Source of the DNA: JAXLWB01 sp046328715
GTDB taxonomy: Bacteria > Chloroflexota > Anaerolineae > Caldilineales > Caldilineaceae
Direction: 5' to 3'
Assembly: GCA_046328715.1 (NCBI GenBank)
Contig: JAXLWB010000032.1
Coordinates: forward strand, 49,951 to 113,950
Length of the DNA stretch: 64,000 nt
Shown piece after piece: positions 44,583 through 53,746 of the stretch (position 1 is its first letter; the number at the start of each line of letters is the position of its first letter). The position numbers were made by a program, and so were the translations under genes. Under the pieces are notes generated by a model. The model did no database searches. It saw nothing but the letters and a program-made list of their open reading frames with translations, and had not been told where the DNA came from.

Positions 44583-45752
44583 TTAAGCACCTTTCATCTT
44601 CTTCATCCGTTCGGCAGCTTTATTGAGCGTCTCCAGCTTCTTGGCAAAGGCAAAGCGGATGCTGCGTTCGCCGTAGCCGGGCAGCGAGTAGAAGCTAGTT
44701 CCTGGCACGACGGCCACGCCGATTTCGGTCGTCATCCAGTGGGCGAAACGTTTGGAATCCCAGGAAGCTTGCGGAATATCGAGATGGCTGTATTCGGCCA
44801 TTGTGTAATAGGCCCCTTCGGGCAAGATGGCGGAAAAACCAACATCTTCCAGGATCCCCATGATGGTATCGCGGCGGACATGATAGTCACGCGTCATCTG
44901 CTCGTAGTAGCTGGGAGGCAGGTCGAGGGCGGCGGCAGCGGCATGTTGCAGCGGCGTCGGAGCGCAGATCGTCATGTAGTCGTGGATCTTGCGCACGGCC
45001 TGGGCCACCGACGTCGGTGCGATGATATGGCCCAAGCGCCAACCGGTCACGGCAAAGGTCTTGCCGAAGCCGCTGACGGTGATGGTGCGGTCACGCAGTG
45101 CTTCGATGCCGCCCGGATGTTGATGGACACGGCCATCGTAGAGAATGCGGTCGTAGATTTCGTCGGTGATCAGGATCAGGTTATGTTTGAGCACCAGATC
45201 GACCATCGCCTGTGTCTCCTCGGCATCAAAGACCCGACCGGTGGGGTTGTGCGGCGTGTTGTAGAGCAGGGCCTTGGTACGCGGGGTGATGACCGCCTCG
45301 ATCCGTTCGGGGTCAAAGCGATAGTGGGGCGCTTCGAGTGGCACCGAGATCACCTTCACCCCCACCATAGTGGCGGCAGGGCGGACATTTTCATGCGCCG
45401 GTTCGATCAGGATCGCCTCATCGCCCGGCTCCAATGACGCCACCAAGGAGACCGCCAGCCCTTCAGTCACACCGCAGACCACGGTCACATTGCGGTCGGC
45501 CTCCACCTGCCAGCCGAGGGCGTTGGTGTAGTGGGCGGCCAACTTCTGGCGCAGCGTCGGCACCCCCCAGGTGATGGCATATTGATTGTGCCCGCTGCGG
45601 ATCGCCTCGATGGCGGCATCGGTGATGGCGGCAGGCGGGTCAAAGTCGGGAAAACCTTGGCTAAGGTTGATCGCATTGTGCTGGATGGCCAGGCGTGTCA
45701 TCTCACGGATGGTCGATTCACCAAAGGTGGCGGTGCGTTGGGCTGGTTGCAT
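44583..45752 (-). CDS. PLP-dependent aminotransferase (class I/II)
   Basis: A 389-residue fold-type I transaminase. The start at 45752 (MQPAQRTATFGESTIREMTRLA) has AAGGAG upstream. It has NLSQGFPDFDPPAAITDAAIEAI and QYAITWGVPTLRQKLA near the N-terminus, LLYNTPHNPTGRVFD near 165, ILITDEIYDRILYDG near 200, and the PLP-lysine segment VSGFGKTFAVTGWRLGH near 235. This pattern is close to YbdL-type methionine/aromatic and kynurenine aminotransferases rather than AspC. The substrate is unproved. It lies upstream of the membrane-protein gene on the same strand. Confidence 0.9.
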   Translation of the reverse strand: MQPAQRTATFGESTIREMTRLAIQHNAINLSQGFPDFDPPAAITDAAIEAIRSGHNQYAITWGVPTLRQKLAAHYTNALGWQVEADRNVTVVCGVTEGLAVSLVASLEPGDEAILIEPAHENVRPAATMVGVKVISVPLEAPHYRFDPERIEAVITPRTKALLYNTPHNPTGRVFDAEETQAMVDLVLKHNLILITDEIYDRILYDGRVHQHPGGIEALRDRTITVSGFGKTFAVTGWRLGHIIAPTSVAQAVRKIHDYMTICAPTPLQHAAAAALDLPPSYYEQMTRDYHVRRDTIMGILEDVGFSAILPEGAYYTMAEYSHLDIPQASWDSKRFAHWMTTEIGVAVVPGTSFYSLPGYGERSIRFAFAKKLETLNKAAERMKKMKGA

Positions 45753-45775
45753 AGGAAAGAGCTCCTTAAAATTGC

Positions 45776-45812
45776 AGTGGGACAGTGGGACAGTGAGACA
45801 GTGAATCAGTCT
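45776..45812. repeat. Single-arm CAGTGGGA-unit array
   Basis: Tandem units AGTGGGACAGTGGGACAGTG then AGACAGTGAATCAGT, one arm of the hairpins at 8505 and 59299, without a local partner. It lies in the leader region of the aminotransferase gene. Confidence 0.6.
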
Positions 45813-45956
45813 CCATGCGCAGTCAATCACCTGAAAATTCCCACTACTTTATCACGAAAGTGCGATTCTACCCGATTTGTTTGCGGGGTGAACGATGTTT
45901 TGTGGCGGACATGATAATGAATTTGGCAAGGAGCAGATAGGGCGAGATGTACTATC

Positions 45957-46776
45957 TTACTGTCTACGGTGCAATTCCTGTGCTACGTCGGCCAGGCAGG
46001 CGAAGCGTACATTACCAGCGTTCAGGCAGTGTTCGATGAATTGTTCTAACGCATAGCCGCGCGGTGGCCGCGACCGATCCTTGCGGGTGCATGGTGACGG
46101 TGAGTATGCCGTTCTCAACGTGTTCGTGCATCCAGTCAAAGTCAGCCTGCCAGATCTCCAGCACCTTGCTCGGGGCCGAGGTGCCGTTGCGGTGGGGTTG
46201 AAGTTGAACTGAAAGTGATTCAGTCGTCAAACACCTGAAGCGCATCGGTAGTTCCCCAGATACGTGCCTCCCGGGGCCTTTGACCAGCGGCGTCTGCTGC
46301 GTCTGTTCGCCGATGTAGATGGTAGGGGCGAAGTCATCGGCCATCAGACTTGAATCGTAGAGCAGGCCGTACTCTTCGAGCAACGATAAGGTTGATGCGG
46401 AGAAATCTTTCGAAGGCGAACGAAAGCCGAGCGGGCGCACGCCGATCTTCTCAGAGCGGCTAGGGCTCGTTCGAAATCCTGGCGCTCTTCCTCGGCGCTC
46501 TGCTGGCTGCGGGTCGATGTGGGCGTAGAAAGGTGATGGGCAATCTCGTGCCGCGCTCAGGATCGCCTCACTTCGGCAGGGAAGGAGTCGATGGTGGCCG
46601 GGCACAAAGAAAGTGCGAATGCCATAGCGGCGCAGCAATGTGAGCAGGCGCAGGACGCCGACCCGTGCGCCATACTCGCCGCGGTAGAGCATGGCCGGGG
46701 TGACATTCTTGTAGCCAAACCAGACCGACATGGCGTCAAAGTCAAAGGTGAGGCAGAGGGTGGATTGGGATGGCAT
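45957..46776 (-). pseudogene. Polysaccharide deacetylase, multiply frameshifted
   Basis: The protein sense is that of a NodB-family deacetylase (LTFDFDAMSVWF near the start, TFFVPGH, FYAHIDP, EKIGVRPLGFRSPS, LLEEYGLLYDSSLMADDF, GTSAPSKVLEIWQADFDWM, TVTMHPQ, then ALEQFIEHCLNAGNVRFACLADVAQEL). These pieces lie in different frames. IDSFPAEV, HEIAHH, QQSAEEERQDFERALAAL, HFQFNFNP and the last 45 residues each need a shift. Several shifts are explained by one missing base in a short run (TGAATCAC for TGGAATCAC, CCCC for CCCCC, GTGAGG for GTGGAGG). At least six indels occur in 0.8 kb while neighbouring genes are intact. It is either a decaying gene or a local sequencing problem. Confidence 0.8.
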
Positions 46777-46890
46777 GGATGTTTAGTCGATCATTAGACG
46801 AAAAAGACAATAGCTTTGTTAACCACGAAAAGCACGAAATACACGAAAGTGGATTGGGCTCTGACATGAGTGAGTCAGTAGAAAAAGCAG

Positions 46891-46946
46891 CAGAGCCGTC
46901 AGCGTTAGCGTACGGATTCGTCTGTACGCTAACGCTGACGGCTCTG
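46891..46946. terminator. Perfect 23-bp hairpin, CAGAGCC family
   Basis: CAGAGCCGTCAGCGTTAGCG and the next three bases (46891-46913) pair perfectly with 46924-46946 over a 10-nt loop. It lies 10 nt past the stop of the GH3 gene (minus strand) and is a likely transcript end, though no T-run follows. A CACGAAA-unit array (46811-46850) is next to it. Confidence 0.7.
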
Positions 46947-46956
46947 AAATAGCGTA

Positions 46957-48756
46957 TCAATAGCTCAAGCCGTAGCCAAAGGGAAACGTTGGATTCTCTG
47001 AGTCGTAGGGCAGATCGGACTTTTGCTGGCGCACGGCTTCCATCGAGGAGGGTAGCTCGAAGGGCAATTTGCCGGTGGGTGAGCAGCGACCAAAGATCAG
47101 GTCGAGCAGGGCGGCGTCGTTGGCTCCGAAGTTGGCGATCAGAGCGGCGCTCTCAGTGGCGATTTCGGGAATCACGGCAGGGCGATCGAGGTAGATGTCG
47201 ACAATCGTCGGCACCTGGGCCAGAATCGAGCGGATGCGGCTCTTTTCCGGCTCTTTGAAGTCGAGATCGCCTGCGTGGAAGAGACGTTCCAGGAAGTCGC
47301 CGTCGCGCTGTTCCCAGGGGCAGACCAGTCGGAGAATCGCCAGGTCGGCGTCGGCGATGTTGTCAACTACGTCCCCATATTGGGCGGCGATTTCCGGGTT
47401 CACTCTTTCGAGATAGAGTTTGGGGCGTCCCTGTAGGGGTAGGAGCGGTGTATCCTTCTTGCCATTCTTGAGCAGCACTAAGGACTTGCGCTGCGCCTGT
47501 TCGCCCGCTGCGCGGAACTCTGGTTTGCCGACTGTGGTCAGGGCATAGTCGAGATCGATGTAGGGACTGTCGAAGAGGCCGAGGCGGAACTTTTCGCGCA
47601 GCAAGCGGCGAGCGGATTCGTCGATGCGGGCCTCGTTGATCTGTCCGCTGCGTACCAATTCCACCACCAGTTCGGGGCACTCTTCGCCGCCGAATTGGTC
47701 GACACCGGCGTCGATGATCTTCTTGACCCGCTCCAGGCGGCTGAGATGTTCAACACCCCAGGCACGGGCAAACATCGTCCGTCCCATTACCTGGCGGTCA
47801 GTGACCAAGCCCCAGTCGCTACAGACGACGCCGTCGAAGCCGTAGTGCTTGCGCAGCAGATCGGTGATGATGCCTTTGCTGTAGCTAAAACCGACCTCTT
47901 CGTACTGAGTGCCAACCGGCATGCCGTAATAGGGCATAATCTGCGAGGTACCGGCGGCAAAGGCGGCTTCAAAGGGGATCAGGTGATAGTCGAAGTTGTT
48001 GCCTGGGTAAACCTGCTCGCGACCGTAGGGAAAGTGCGGATCTTCGCCGTCCTTTTGCGGTCCACCACCAGGGAAGTGTTTGGTCATGCAGGCGACGCTT
48101 TCCTTGCCCAAGGTTTTGCCTTGAAAGCCACGGATGTAGGCGGCGGTGAGGCGGGCGCTAACGTGGGCATCCTCGCCAAAGGTGCCGTTGCTGCGTGCCC
48201 AACGCGGCTCCGTGGCCAGGTCGGCCATTGGGTGGAGGGCGACACGAATGCCCAAGGCCAAATACTCCTGGCGGGCAATGTCGCCAAACTGTTCGACCAC
48301 GGCTTCGTCACCAATCGCCGCAAAGCCATGTTGCTCCGGCCACTGCGAAAAGTTGCTGGCCATAAAGCTGGCTAGCGGGTTGTCGCTAAAGGCGTGGCGC
48401 GGGTCCGAAGAGATGGTGACGGGAATGCCGAGACGGGTTTCTTCAGCTAACTTCTGTAAACGATTGTGCCACTCGACCGTCTTGCTGATTTCGGGGAGAG
48501 CGTGAACGTTGAAATGGTTGAGATGCTGCTGGGTGACTGCCTCGCTGATCGGGGAACGGAAGGGGCCAGGCGGCGGCTCCAGCGATCCATCGGGGTTGAC
48601 TGCGGCGATGTTGTGAAACATCAGACCAGCCTTTTCCTCCAGCGTCATCTGTGCCAGTAGATCTTCGACCCGTTCGTCGATGGGGCGAGTTGGGTCTTCA
48701 TAGGGATCGAGGCGACCGTTTTTGTTGAGGTCGCGAAAGGGAGTTGGGGTTGTCAT
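46957..48756 (-). CDS. Glycoside hydrolase family 3 beta-glycosidase
   Basis: A 599-residue retaining glycosidase (beta-glucosidase/beta-xylosidase class), with no signal peptide. The start at 48756 (MTTPTPFRDLNKNGRLDPYED) has AGGAG upstream; the longer frame to 48867 has none. It has an EKAGLMFHNIAA early motif, PRWARSNGTFGEDAHVSARL and KHFPGGGPQKDGED substrate-binding segments, and the catalytic nucleophile Asp in GVVCSDWGLV near 314. The C-terminal domain ends FPFGYGLSY, the usual GH3 terminus. It differs from NagZ by having the second alpha/beta domain. It may hydrolyse plant or microbial beta-glycans together with the GH78 enzymes. Confidence 0.9.
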   Translation of the reverse strand: MTTPTPFRDLNKNGRLDPYEDPTRPIDERVEDLLAQMTLEEKAGLMFHNIAAVNPDGSLEPPPGPFRSPISEAVTQQHLNHFNVHALPEISKTVEWHNRLQKLAEETRLGIPVTISSDPRHAFSDNPLASFMASNFSQWPEQHGFAAIGDEAVVEQFGDIARQEYLALGIRVALHPMADLATEPRWARSNGTFGEDAHVSARLTAAYIRGFQGKTLGKESVACMTKHFPGGGPQKDGEDPHFPYGREQVYPGNNFDYHLIPFEAAFAAGTSQIMPYYGMPVGTQYEEVGFSYSKGIITDLLRKHYGFDGVVCSDWGLVTDRQVMGRTMFARAWGVEHLSRLERVKKIIDAGVDQFGGEECPELVVELVRSGQINEARIDESARRLLREKFRLGLFDSPYIDLDYALTTVGKPEFRAAGEQAQRKSLVLLKNGKKDTPLLPLQGRPKLYLERVNPEIAAQYGDVVDNIADADLAILRLVCPWEQRDGDFLERLFHAGDLDFKEPEKSRIRSILAQVPTIVDIYLDRPAVIPEIATESAALIANFGANDAALLDLIFGRCSPTGKLPFELPSSMEAVRQQKSDLPYDSENPTFPFGYGLSY

Positions 48757-48833
48757 AAGTGCTCCTGACTTGAAAATATTTCTCGCAGAGGCGCAAAGGT
48801 CGCAGAGAAATGCTGTTGGCACATCCCATTCCT

Positions 48834-50036
48834 TTAGCCCAGCGCCAAACGCAATGCCACACGGCAAGCACCGTCAAAGTCGTCGAGATTGAGGGTCTCG
48901 TTGACAGTGTGGGGGTTGCGCTGACCACAGCCCATTGTCACCGAGGGGATGCCACGGGCAGTGAGCCAGTTGGCGTCGAGGCCGCCGTTGACCACAGACC
49001 GCTCTGGTTGCAGGCCGATCTCACGGATAGCGGCTTCGGCGGCCAGCACACAAGGCTCATCTTCGGCCAACACGAAGGATTCGTATTGCAGATTGCTCTG
49101 AATGACGACTTCACCTGTCTTGCCATCGACATTTTTCACCTCGGCCACGGCAGTGTGGAAGGCAGTCTCGATGGCATTTAGCATCTCCTTGCGAAAGGCG
49201 GTGTCGTGGCTGCGTGCTTCCACTTTCAGTTCAACATGGTCGGTCACCACATTGGTCGCTTCGCCGCCGTGAATAAAACCGACATTGCTTGTGCCTCGTT
49301 TGTCGCCCTTCTGCACCGCTCCATGCCAGCCGTTGCGATCCAGATCAGCAATCGCACGCGCCGCAATGGCGATGGCGCTGATGCCTTTTTCGGGTGCAGC
49401 ACCGGCATGGCTGGCCAATCCTTTGATCGTGATAAAGATGCGATAAGCACCCGTCGCGCCGACGCTCATTTTGTTGGGTGCGCCGCCATCCCAGTTAAAG
49501 GCCAGTTTGGGATTGCCCAGTAGGCTCTTGCTGATATTCTTGGCACCTTGCAGCCCGACCTCTTCCTGAATAAACCAGCAAAAGGTCAATGGTGGGTGAG
49601 GCAGGCCCTGTTCTAGGATCTCCAGTGCGGCACAAAGAATGGCTGTGGCTCCGGCGCGGTCATCGGCACCTAGCCCGGTGTTGGGATCAGCGGAACGGAC
49701 AACACGACCTTCGACAAGGGGTTTGCTGCCCACGCAGATCGGCACAGTGTCCATATGGGCGGACAACATACGCCGTGAACCGCGCTTTGTGCCGGGCAAT
49801 TTGAGGATCAGGTTGCCAGTGTTGCCGGGAATTTGGGTTTTGCTATGGGCATCGTCACGCTCGATGGCGTTGGCAGGGGCACCGGCGGCGAGCAATTTCT
49901 CACTGATAAAGTTGGCGACATCGTTTTCAAAGCCGGTCTTGCCGGGGATGGCCATCATCTGCATCACCAGGTCGAAGGCGCGCTGAAGGTTGGGTTCGGC
50001 TGTTGTGGAAGCTTGTTGATTCTTTTTGGAAGACAT
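48834..50036 (-). CDS. M20 family metallopeptidase (PepT-like)
   Basis: A 400-residue zinc aminopeptidase or deacylase of the M20 family. The start at 50036 (MSSKKNQQASTTAEPN) is more likely than 50132; the ribosome site is weak in both. Metal and catalytic motifs are SAHMDTVP near 94, NTGLGADDRAGATAIL near 122, QEEVGLQGA (catalytic Glu) near 154, and GGLDANWLTARGIPSVTMGCG near the end. The LASHAGAAPEKGISAI segment marks the dimerisation domain. It probably trims peptides in the cytoplasm. It lies upstream of GH3 on the same strand. A TTTCTCGCAGAGG/CGCAGAGAAA repeat (about 48779-48810) lies between them. Confidence 0.88.
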   Translation of the reverse strand: MSSKKNQQASTTAEPNLQRAFDLVMQMMAIPGKTGFENDVANFISEKLLAAGAPANAIERDDAHSKTQIPGNTGNLILKLPGTKRGSRRMLSAHMDTVPICVGSKPLVEGRVVRSADPNTGLGADDRAGATAILCAALEILEQGLPHPPLTFCWFIQEEVGLQGAKNISKSLLGNPKLAFNWDGGAPNKMSVGATGAYRIFITIKGLASHAGAAPEKGISAIAIAARAIADLDRNGWHGAVQKGDKRGTSNVGFIHGGEATNVVTDHVELKVEARSHDTAFRKEMLNAIETAFHTAVAEVKNVDGKTGEVVIQSNLQYESFVLAEDEPCVLAAEAAIREIGLQPERSVVNGGLDANWLTARGIPSVTMGCGQRNPHTVNETLNLDDFDGACRVALRLALG

Positions 50037-50251
50037 GGAGTACCTACTTGCGATTGGGAAATCGTTGTTGCTGATTTCCGGACTATTGATCGTGCTGACG
50101 CGGGCATCAGAAGTTAGAGCTTCATTTTGCACTATAGGGCAGTTATATTGAAAGTGGCTGTTAAGTTGAAAGGGATGTAAAGAATTTCTGGTATGATATG
50201 TTGTAGAATGGGTACAAGCAGATTAGTATCCGTCCTCAACAGGAGGTAGCC

Positions 50252-50479
50252 TTGAAAAGGCAAAAAGATCGACAACTTATAACAGAAGCTAAATTGAAAT
50301 ATCAAGCTGTTGATACGCCTTCAGACGAGTCAAGCACAAAGAGGAATAGTGCGTTGCTCATCCATGAAGTAGCTTGGCAAGAAATCTTGGCATTTGTCGA
50401 ACAACTCGAACAACGTGTTGTGTCTGGCGAACCTTACCAGTGGAGCCGGGTCGATGGTTACGATGACCAAGCGTTATGA
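50252..50479 (+). CDS. Small hypothetical protein with TTG start
   Basis: A 75-residue hydrophilic protein (MKRQKDRQLITEAKLKYQ, ending GEPYQWSRVDGYDDQAL). The start is TTG at 50252, supported by AGGAGG about 5 nt upstream. No family is recognised. A TATGAT -10-like box lies about 55 nt upstream. It converges on and overlaps the hydrolase gene by six bases. Its size and charge suit a small regulator or antitoxin, but no partner gene lies beside it. Confidence 0.55.
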   Translation: MKRQKDRQLITEAKLKYQAVDTPSDESSTKRNSALLIHEVAWQEILAFVEQLEQRVVSGEPYQWSRVDGYDDQAL

Positions 50480-51274
50480 TCTCGCCAGAAACTCGCCATA
50501 AATATCCCCCACCAAATCGGGCTGCTGAAAGATGGTGGGCAGCGGGGCCATGTTGACCACAGTGGCATGAGGCAAAAGCGAGGCAAATCTGCTGGCGAGC
50601 GTGGCAGGATGGAGCGGGTCGTTCTCCCAACTGATGATGCAGGTGGGACAAGTGAGCGTGCGCAGGACGGTTGGGTCGGGCAGGGGTGTCCACTGCATGA
50701 CGCCACGTAGGGCAGCGATTAGGCTGTCTTGCTTGTGAGCACTAAAGTTGCTTGCAACAGCCTCGATTACATCGGGCGGCCAGTGGAAGTCATGCTCCCA
50801 GGTGTGGCGGGCGGCAATTAGAAAGCGTTCGATACCAAAGGTGGCAATGCCCTCGGCCAACTGCTGAAAGCGTTCCCGTTCGCTGTTGATCGTGTCGCCA
50901 AAGGCGGGCGCGGTCAAGAGGAGATGGGACACACGCTCTGGGTGGCGCAGGGCAAAACTCAACGCCGTTGCCGCGCCCATCGACTCACCGCCGACCACTG
51001 CCCGTTCGATGCCATAGGCATCCATCACTGCGCCGATGTCGTCTGCCATCTCTTCCACGACATACTTGGCAGGCTCAACAATCGGTGTCGATTCGCCATG
51101 GCCGCGCTGATTGAACACCACGATCCGGTATTGGGCGGCCAGGAGCGCAAACTGTTGCTTGACTCCCTGGCGGGTTCCGGTTAACCCATGCGCAAAGATC
51201 AGCCAGGGGCCTGCGCCAAACGACTCGGCCACTAATTCTACGGGGCCGGAATGAATGAATGTTTTTTGAGACAA
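50474..51274 (-). CDS. Alpha/beta hydrolase
   Basis: A 266-residue hydrolase. The start is TTG at 51274 (MSQKTFIHSGPVELVAESFG) with GGGAG six bases upstream. The oxyanion-hole region is LIFAHGLTGTRQG near 25, RGHGES near 57, and the nucleophile Ser is in VVGGESMGAATAL near 97. The acid is in SWENDPLHPATL near 220. The usual final His (often in a GH motif) is not clear, where NMAPLPTIFQQPDLVGDI stands, so activity is uncertain. It is upstream-adjacent to the DeoR gene by 14 nt on the same strand, hence probably co-transcribed with it. Confidence 0.82.
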   Translation of the reverse strand: MSQKTFIHSGPVELVAESFGAGPWLIFAHGLTGTRQGVKQQFALLAAQYRIVVFNQRGHGESTPIVEPAKYVVEEMADDIGAVMDAYGIERAVVGGESMGAATALSFALRHPERVSHLLLTAPAFGDTINSERERFQQLAEGIATFGIERFLIAARHTWEHDFHWPPDVIEAVASNFSAHKQDSLIAALRGVMQWTPLPDPTVLRTLTCPTCIISWENDPLHPATLASRFASLLPHATVVNMAPLPTIFQQPDLVGDIYGEFLARS

Positions 51275-51288
51275 AGGTAATCTCCCAA

Positions 51289-52068
51289 CTACACCACCAT
51301 CACATCCACCCCACGCAGCCGCAAGCTCTCCAGCATCGCTGCGGGAACTCCGTCATCGGTGATCAGGCGTTGAATGCGGTCGAGCGGGGCAAAGGAAGCA
51401 ACGGAGACTTGACCGAATTTGCTGCTGTCGGCCACGATCACCGCTTCCTGACAGCGTTCGATCATCTTCTGTTTGACGTCGGCATCCTGCACACTGACAT
51501 CCATCAATCCTTGCGCCAGGGTGATGCCACGCGCCCCGAAAAAGCCAATCGTGGCGTTGATCCGCCCCAACATTTCGTTGGCAAAAGTTCCGGTGAGCGA
51601 GGCACTGCTGGCCCGAAAGTGACCGCCACTCAAGAAGGTGTGTATATCGAGCCGCCGCGCCAACTCGGAGAGTACATTGACGCCATTCGTCACCACGGTC
51701 ACATCTTCGAGATCGTGGCGTTGGGCTAGGGCACGTGCCACATAAACGCCGGTTGTGCTGGCATCCACAAAGACAGAATCGCCCGATTGGATCAGGCTGG
51801 CCGCTATGTCACCAATGCGCTGTTTGATATCGGCATTGATTGCGAGCCGTGCAGTATAAGAATAATCGGTGGCAGCGCGCGTAGAGAGAGTGGCACCACC
51901 CCGCGTGCGCACCAGCATACCTTCGACCGCCAACGCATTCAGGTCCTGGCGAATGGTTACCTCGGAGACATCGCACAGTTCACTCAGTTCGGTCACAGTG
52001 GCCGAGCTGTTATCGCGCAAAAAGGAAAGTATCTTATCTTTGCGCATACTTGCAAGGATCGCAGCCAT
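51289..52068 (-). CDS. DeoR family regulator of the sugar-uptake operon
   Basis: A 259-residue repressor-type regulator. The winged helix-turn-helix lies at about 8-60 (KDKILSFLRDNSSATVTELS, then CDVSEVTIRQDLNALAVEGMLVRTRGGA). The sensor domain follows (about 75-240: IGDAAS-like IAASLIQSGDSVFVDASTTG, VVTNGVNVLSELA, TFLSGGHFRASSASLTG, DADVKQKMIERCQEAVIVADSSKFG). The family usually senses a sugar phosphate. Its promoter ends seven bases before the 52068 ATG, so the message is probably leaderless; MRKDKILS at 52047 is the alternative start. It is divergent from the ABC operon, and TTTCG half-sites lie between them. It probably regulates both. Confidence 0.9.
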   Translation of the reverse strand: MAAILASMRKDKILSFLRDNSSATVTELSELCDVSEVTIRQDLNALAVEGMLVRTRGGATLSTRAATDYSYTARLAINADIKQRIGDIAASLIQSGDSVFVDASTTGVYVARALAQRHDLEDVTVVTNGVNVLSELARRLDIHTFLSGGHFRASSASLTGTFANEMLGRINATIGFFGARGITLAQGLMDVSVQDADVKQKMIERCQEAVIVADSSKFGQVSVASFAPLDRIQRLITDDGVPAAMLESLRLRGVDVMVV

Positions 52069-52074
52069 GAACGG

Positions 52075-52103
52075 ATTGTAGTTAATTTTCGTTTAACTGT
52101 CAA
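52075..52103 (-). promoter_or_regulatory. deoR-family gene promoter
   Basis: On the minus strand TTGACA (52098-52103), 17 bp, TACAAT (52075-52080). Confidence 0.75.
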
Positions 52104-52162
52104 TAACTTTCGTAGTTTTTCATAAATTGACACAAATAAAACTCAATGCTATGCTACGAAAG
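52087..52162. promoter_or_regulatory. Candidate DeoR operator array (TTTCG/CGAAA)
   Basis: TTTCG occurs at 52087-52091 and 52108-52112, 21 bp apart (two helical turns). CTTTCGTAG (52107-52115) and CTACGAAAG (52154-52162) form a perfect 9-bp inverted repeat bracketing the plus-strand promoter. TTTCG-type half-sites are typical for this regulator family. Confidence 0.6.
52127..52155 (+). promoter_or_regulatory. Promoter of the sugar ABC-GH78 operon
   Basis: TTGACA (52127-52132), 17 bp, TATGCT (52150-52155). The right operator half-site overlaps the -10. Confidence 0.75.
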
Positions 52163-52195
52163 CCCAATTGTAATTCTTCACAAGGAGAAAATAAA

Positions 52196-53740
52196 ATGAA
52201 ACAACAATTGTCTCCCTCTGCCCTGCTGCGGGGCATGTGCCTGCTGATTGTGCTTGCCGTGCTGGCAGGCTGTGGTGTGGTAAAACCGCCACCAGAAGCG
52301 GCACCTGCTCAACAAGCTGCCGCAACCACTGCACCAGTAGCCGAAGCGGCTGCTTCCTCTGACCTGAGTGGCGAGTTAACAATCAACACCTGGAATGATA
52401 TTACCGCCGATCCACATCATCCTTCTTATGCCTTGCACGAGTTGATTCAACAGTGGGCAGCCTTGCACCCCAAGGTCACTGTTACCTATCAGCCGATGTT
52501 GGGCACGGTACCCGAGCGCTTTGGTTACATTTCCACCAATCTGCGTTCGCAGACCCTGGCTGATGTGGTGATGCAATATTTCCCCTCACCCGCCCAAATG
52601 GATGTCGATCTGCAATATGATTTCAGCGCCGACCTGGACGCGCCCAATCCATACAGCACAAATCCTACTTGGCGCGATGACTTTCCACTCGATCAAGTAG
52701 CGTTGAGCAGTGTCACCGTAGATGGCAAGGTGCTAATGGTCGCCACCACCTACTCGGGTGACTTGGGCGATACCGCTGTGCTCTACAACCGTGACCTTTT
52801 GAAACAGGCCGGTGTCGAGGAGCTGCCCAAAACCTGGAGCGAACTATATGACACGATGGCCAAGTTGAAGGACGCCGGTGCTGAACCATTCTACATGTCA
52901 TCAGCAGGGAACGATGGCTACATCTTCACCTGGTATGTGGTGCTGATTAGCGATCAACTGACCCGCGACATCGTTGAGATGTGTGATGGTCAGGTCGATG
53001 AGGCCAAAGATGGTCACATCTCGCAGAAGGAAGCGATCTGGTGTATCAAGAAGGGGCATTGGAATGCGCAACACCCTGGGGTACAACAGACCTTTGAAGA
53101 GATGAAGAAGTGGTCGCCTTATTTCAATCAAGGTTATCTGGCACCAGCAGCGCCAGGCAATCTCTTTGCCCAGGGCAAGATCGCCTTCTACCCCACCGTG
53201 CGTCTGACGATGGGTATCTTCGAGAATGATCCCAACATGACCTTTGATTGGGGCAGCTTCTATCTGCCAGCAATGAAGGATGGCGAAACCGCCAAACGGT
53301 TGGGCAATTCGGGTGCCGGTCAAGGCTCGCAGTATCTCTTTATCCCCAAGACCACGGTGGACAAGGGCAAACTAGAGATGGCGCGTGACCTGCTGCAATA
53401 TGTCACCAGCCCGAAGGCGATGGAGTTCTGGTGCAGCAAGCAGACAATCCCCTGCTTTGCCCCAGGCACACCACTCGAACAGGTCATTTCCGATCCGGTG
53501 AAACTGCAACGTTACCGTGGTTTTATGGAGCCGCCGACAATCAACAACATGGTCAGCGGACTCGATGCCAACGATGTCTTTGGACCAGGCATCGTCGTCC
53601 AGGAGACGCAGATCTTCCAAGATTACCTGACCGGTAACACCGATTTACCGCAGAGCTTGGAGAAATATCAAGCCTTTCTCGAACAGCAAGCGGATAATGT
53701 AATTCTGCAGCACCCCGAGTGGAACGCGGATCAGTGGTGA
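52196..53740 (+). CDS. Carbohydrate ABC transporter substrate-binding lipoprotein
   Basis: A 514-residue extracellular binding protein of the CUT1 type. The start at 52196 (MKQQLSPSALLRGMCLLIV) has AAGGAG 7 nt upstream. The lipobox VLAGC puts the lipid on about Cys22, followed by an Ala/Pro/Thr tether. The mature protein begins LSGELTINTWNDI, has DVVMQYFPSPAQMDVD and VLYNRDLLKQAGVEELPKTWSEL, and ends with the helical NADQW tail. The sugar is unknown. GH78 downstream suggests rhamnose-containing oligosaccharides. It is the first gene of the operon, followed by a very stable hairpin before the permease genes, which would raise its level relative to them. Confidence 0.9.
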   Translation: MKQQLSPSALLRGMCLLIVLAVLAGCGVVKPPPEAAPAQQAAATTAPVAEAAASSDLSGELTINTWNDITADPHHPSYALHELIQQWAALHPKVTVTYQPMLGTVPERFGYISTNLRSQTLADVVMQYFPSPAQMDVDLQYDFSADLDAPNPYSTNPTWRDDFPLDQVALSSVTVDGKVLMVATTYSGDLGDTAVLYNRDLLKQAGVEELPKTWSELYDTMAKLKDAGAEPFYMSSAGNDGYIFTWYVVLISDQLTRDIVEMCDGQVDEAKDGHISQKEAIWCIKKGHWNAQHPGVQQTFEEMKKWSPYFNQGYLAPAAPGNLFAQGKIAFYPTVRLTMGIFENDPNMTFDWGSFYLPAMKDGETAKRLGNSGAGQGSQYLFIPKTTVDKGKLEMARDLLQYVTSPKAMEFWCSKQTIPCFAPGTPLEQVISDPVKLQRYRGFMEPPTINNMVSGLDANDVFGPGIVVQETQIFQDYLTGNTDLPQSLEKYQAFLEQQADNVILQHPEWNADQW

Positions 53741-53746
53741 TGATCA

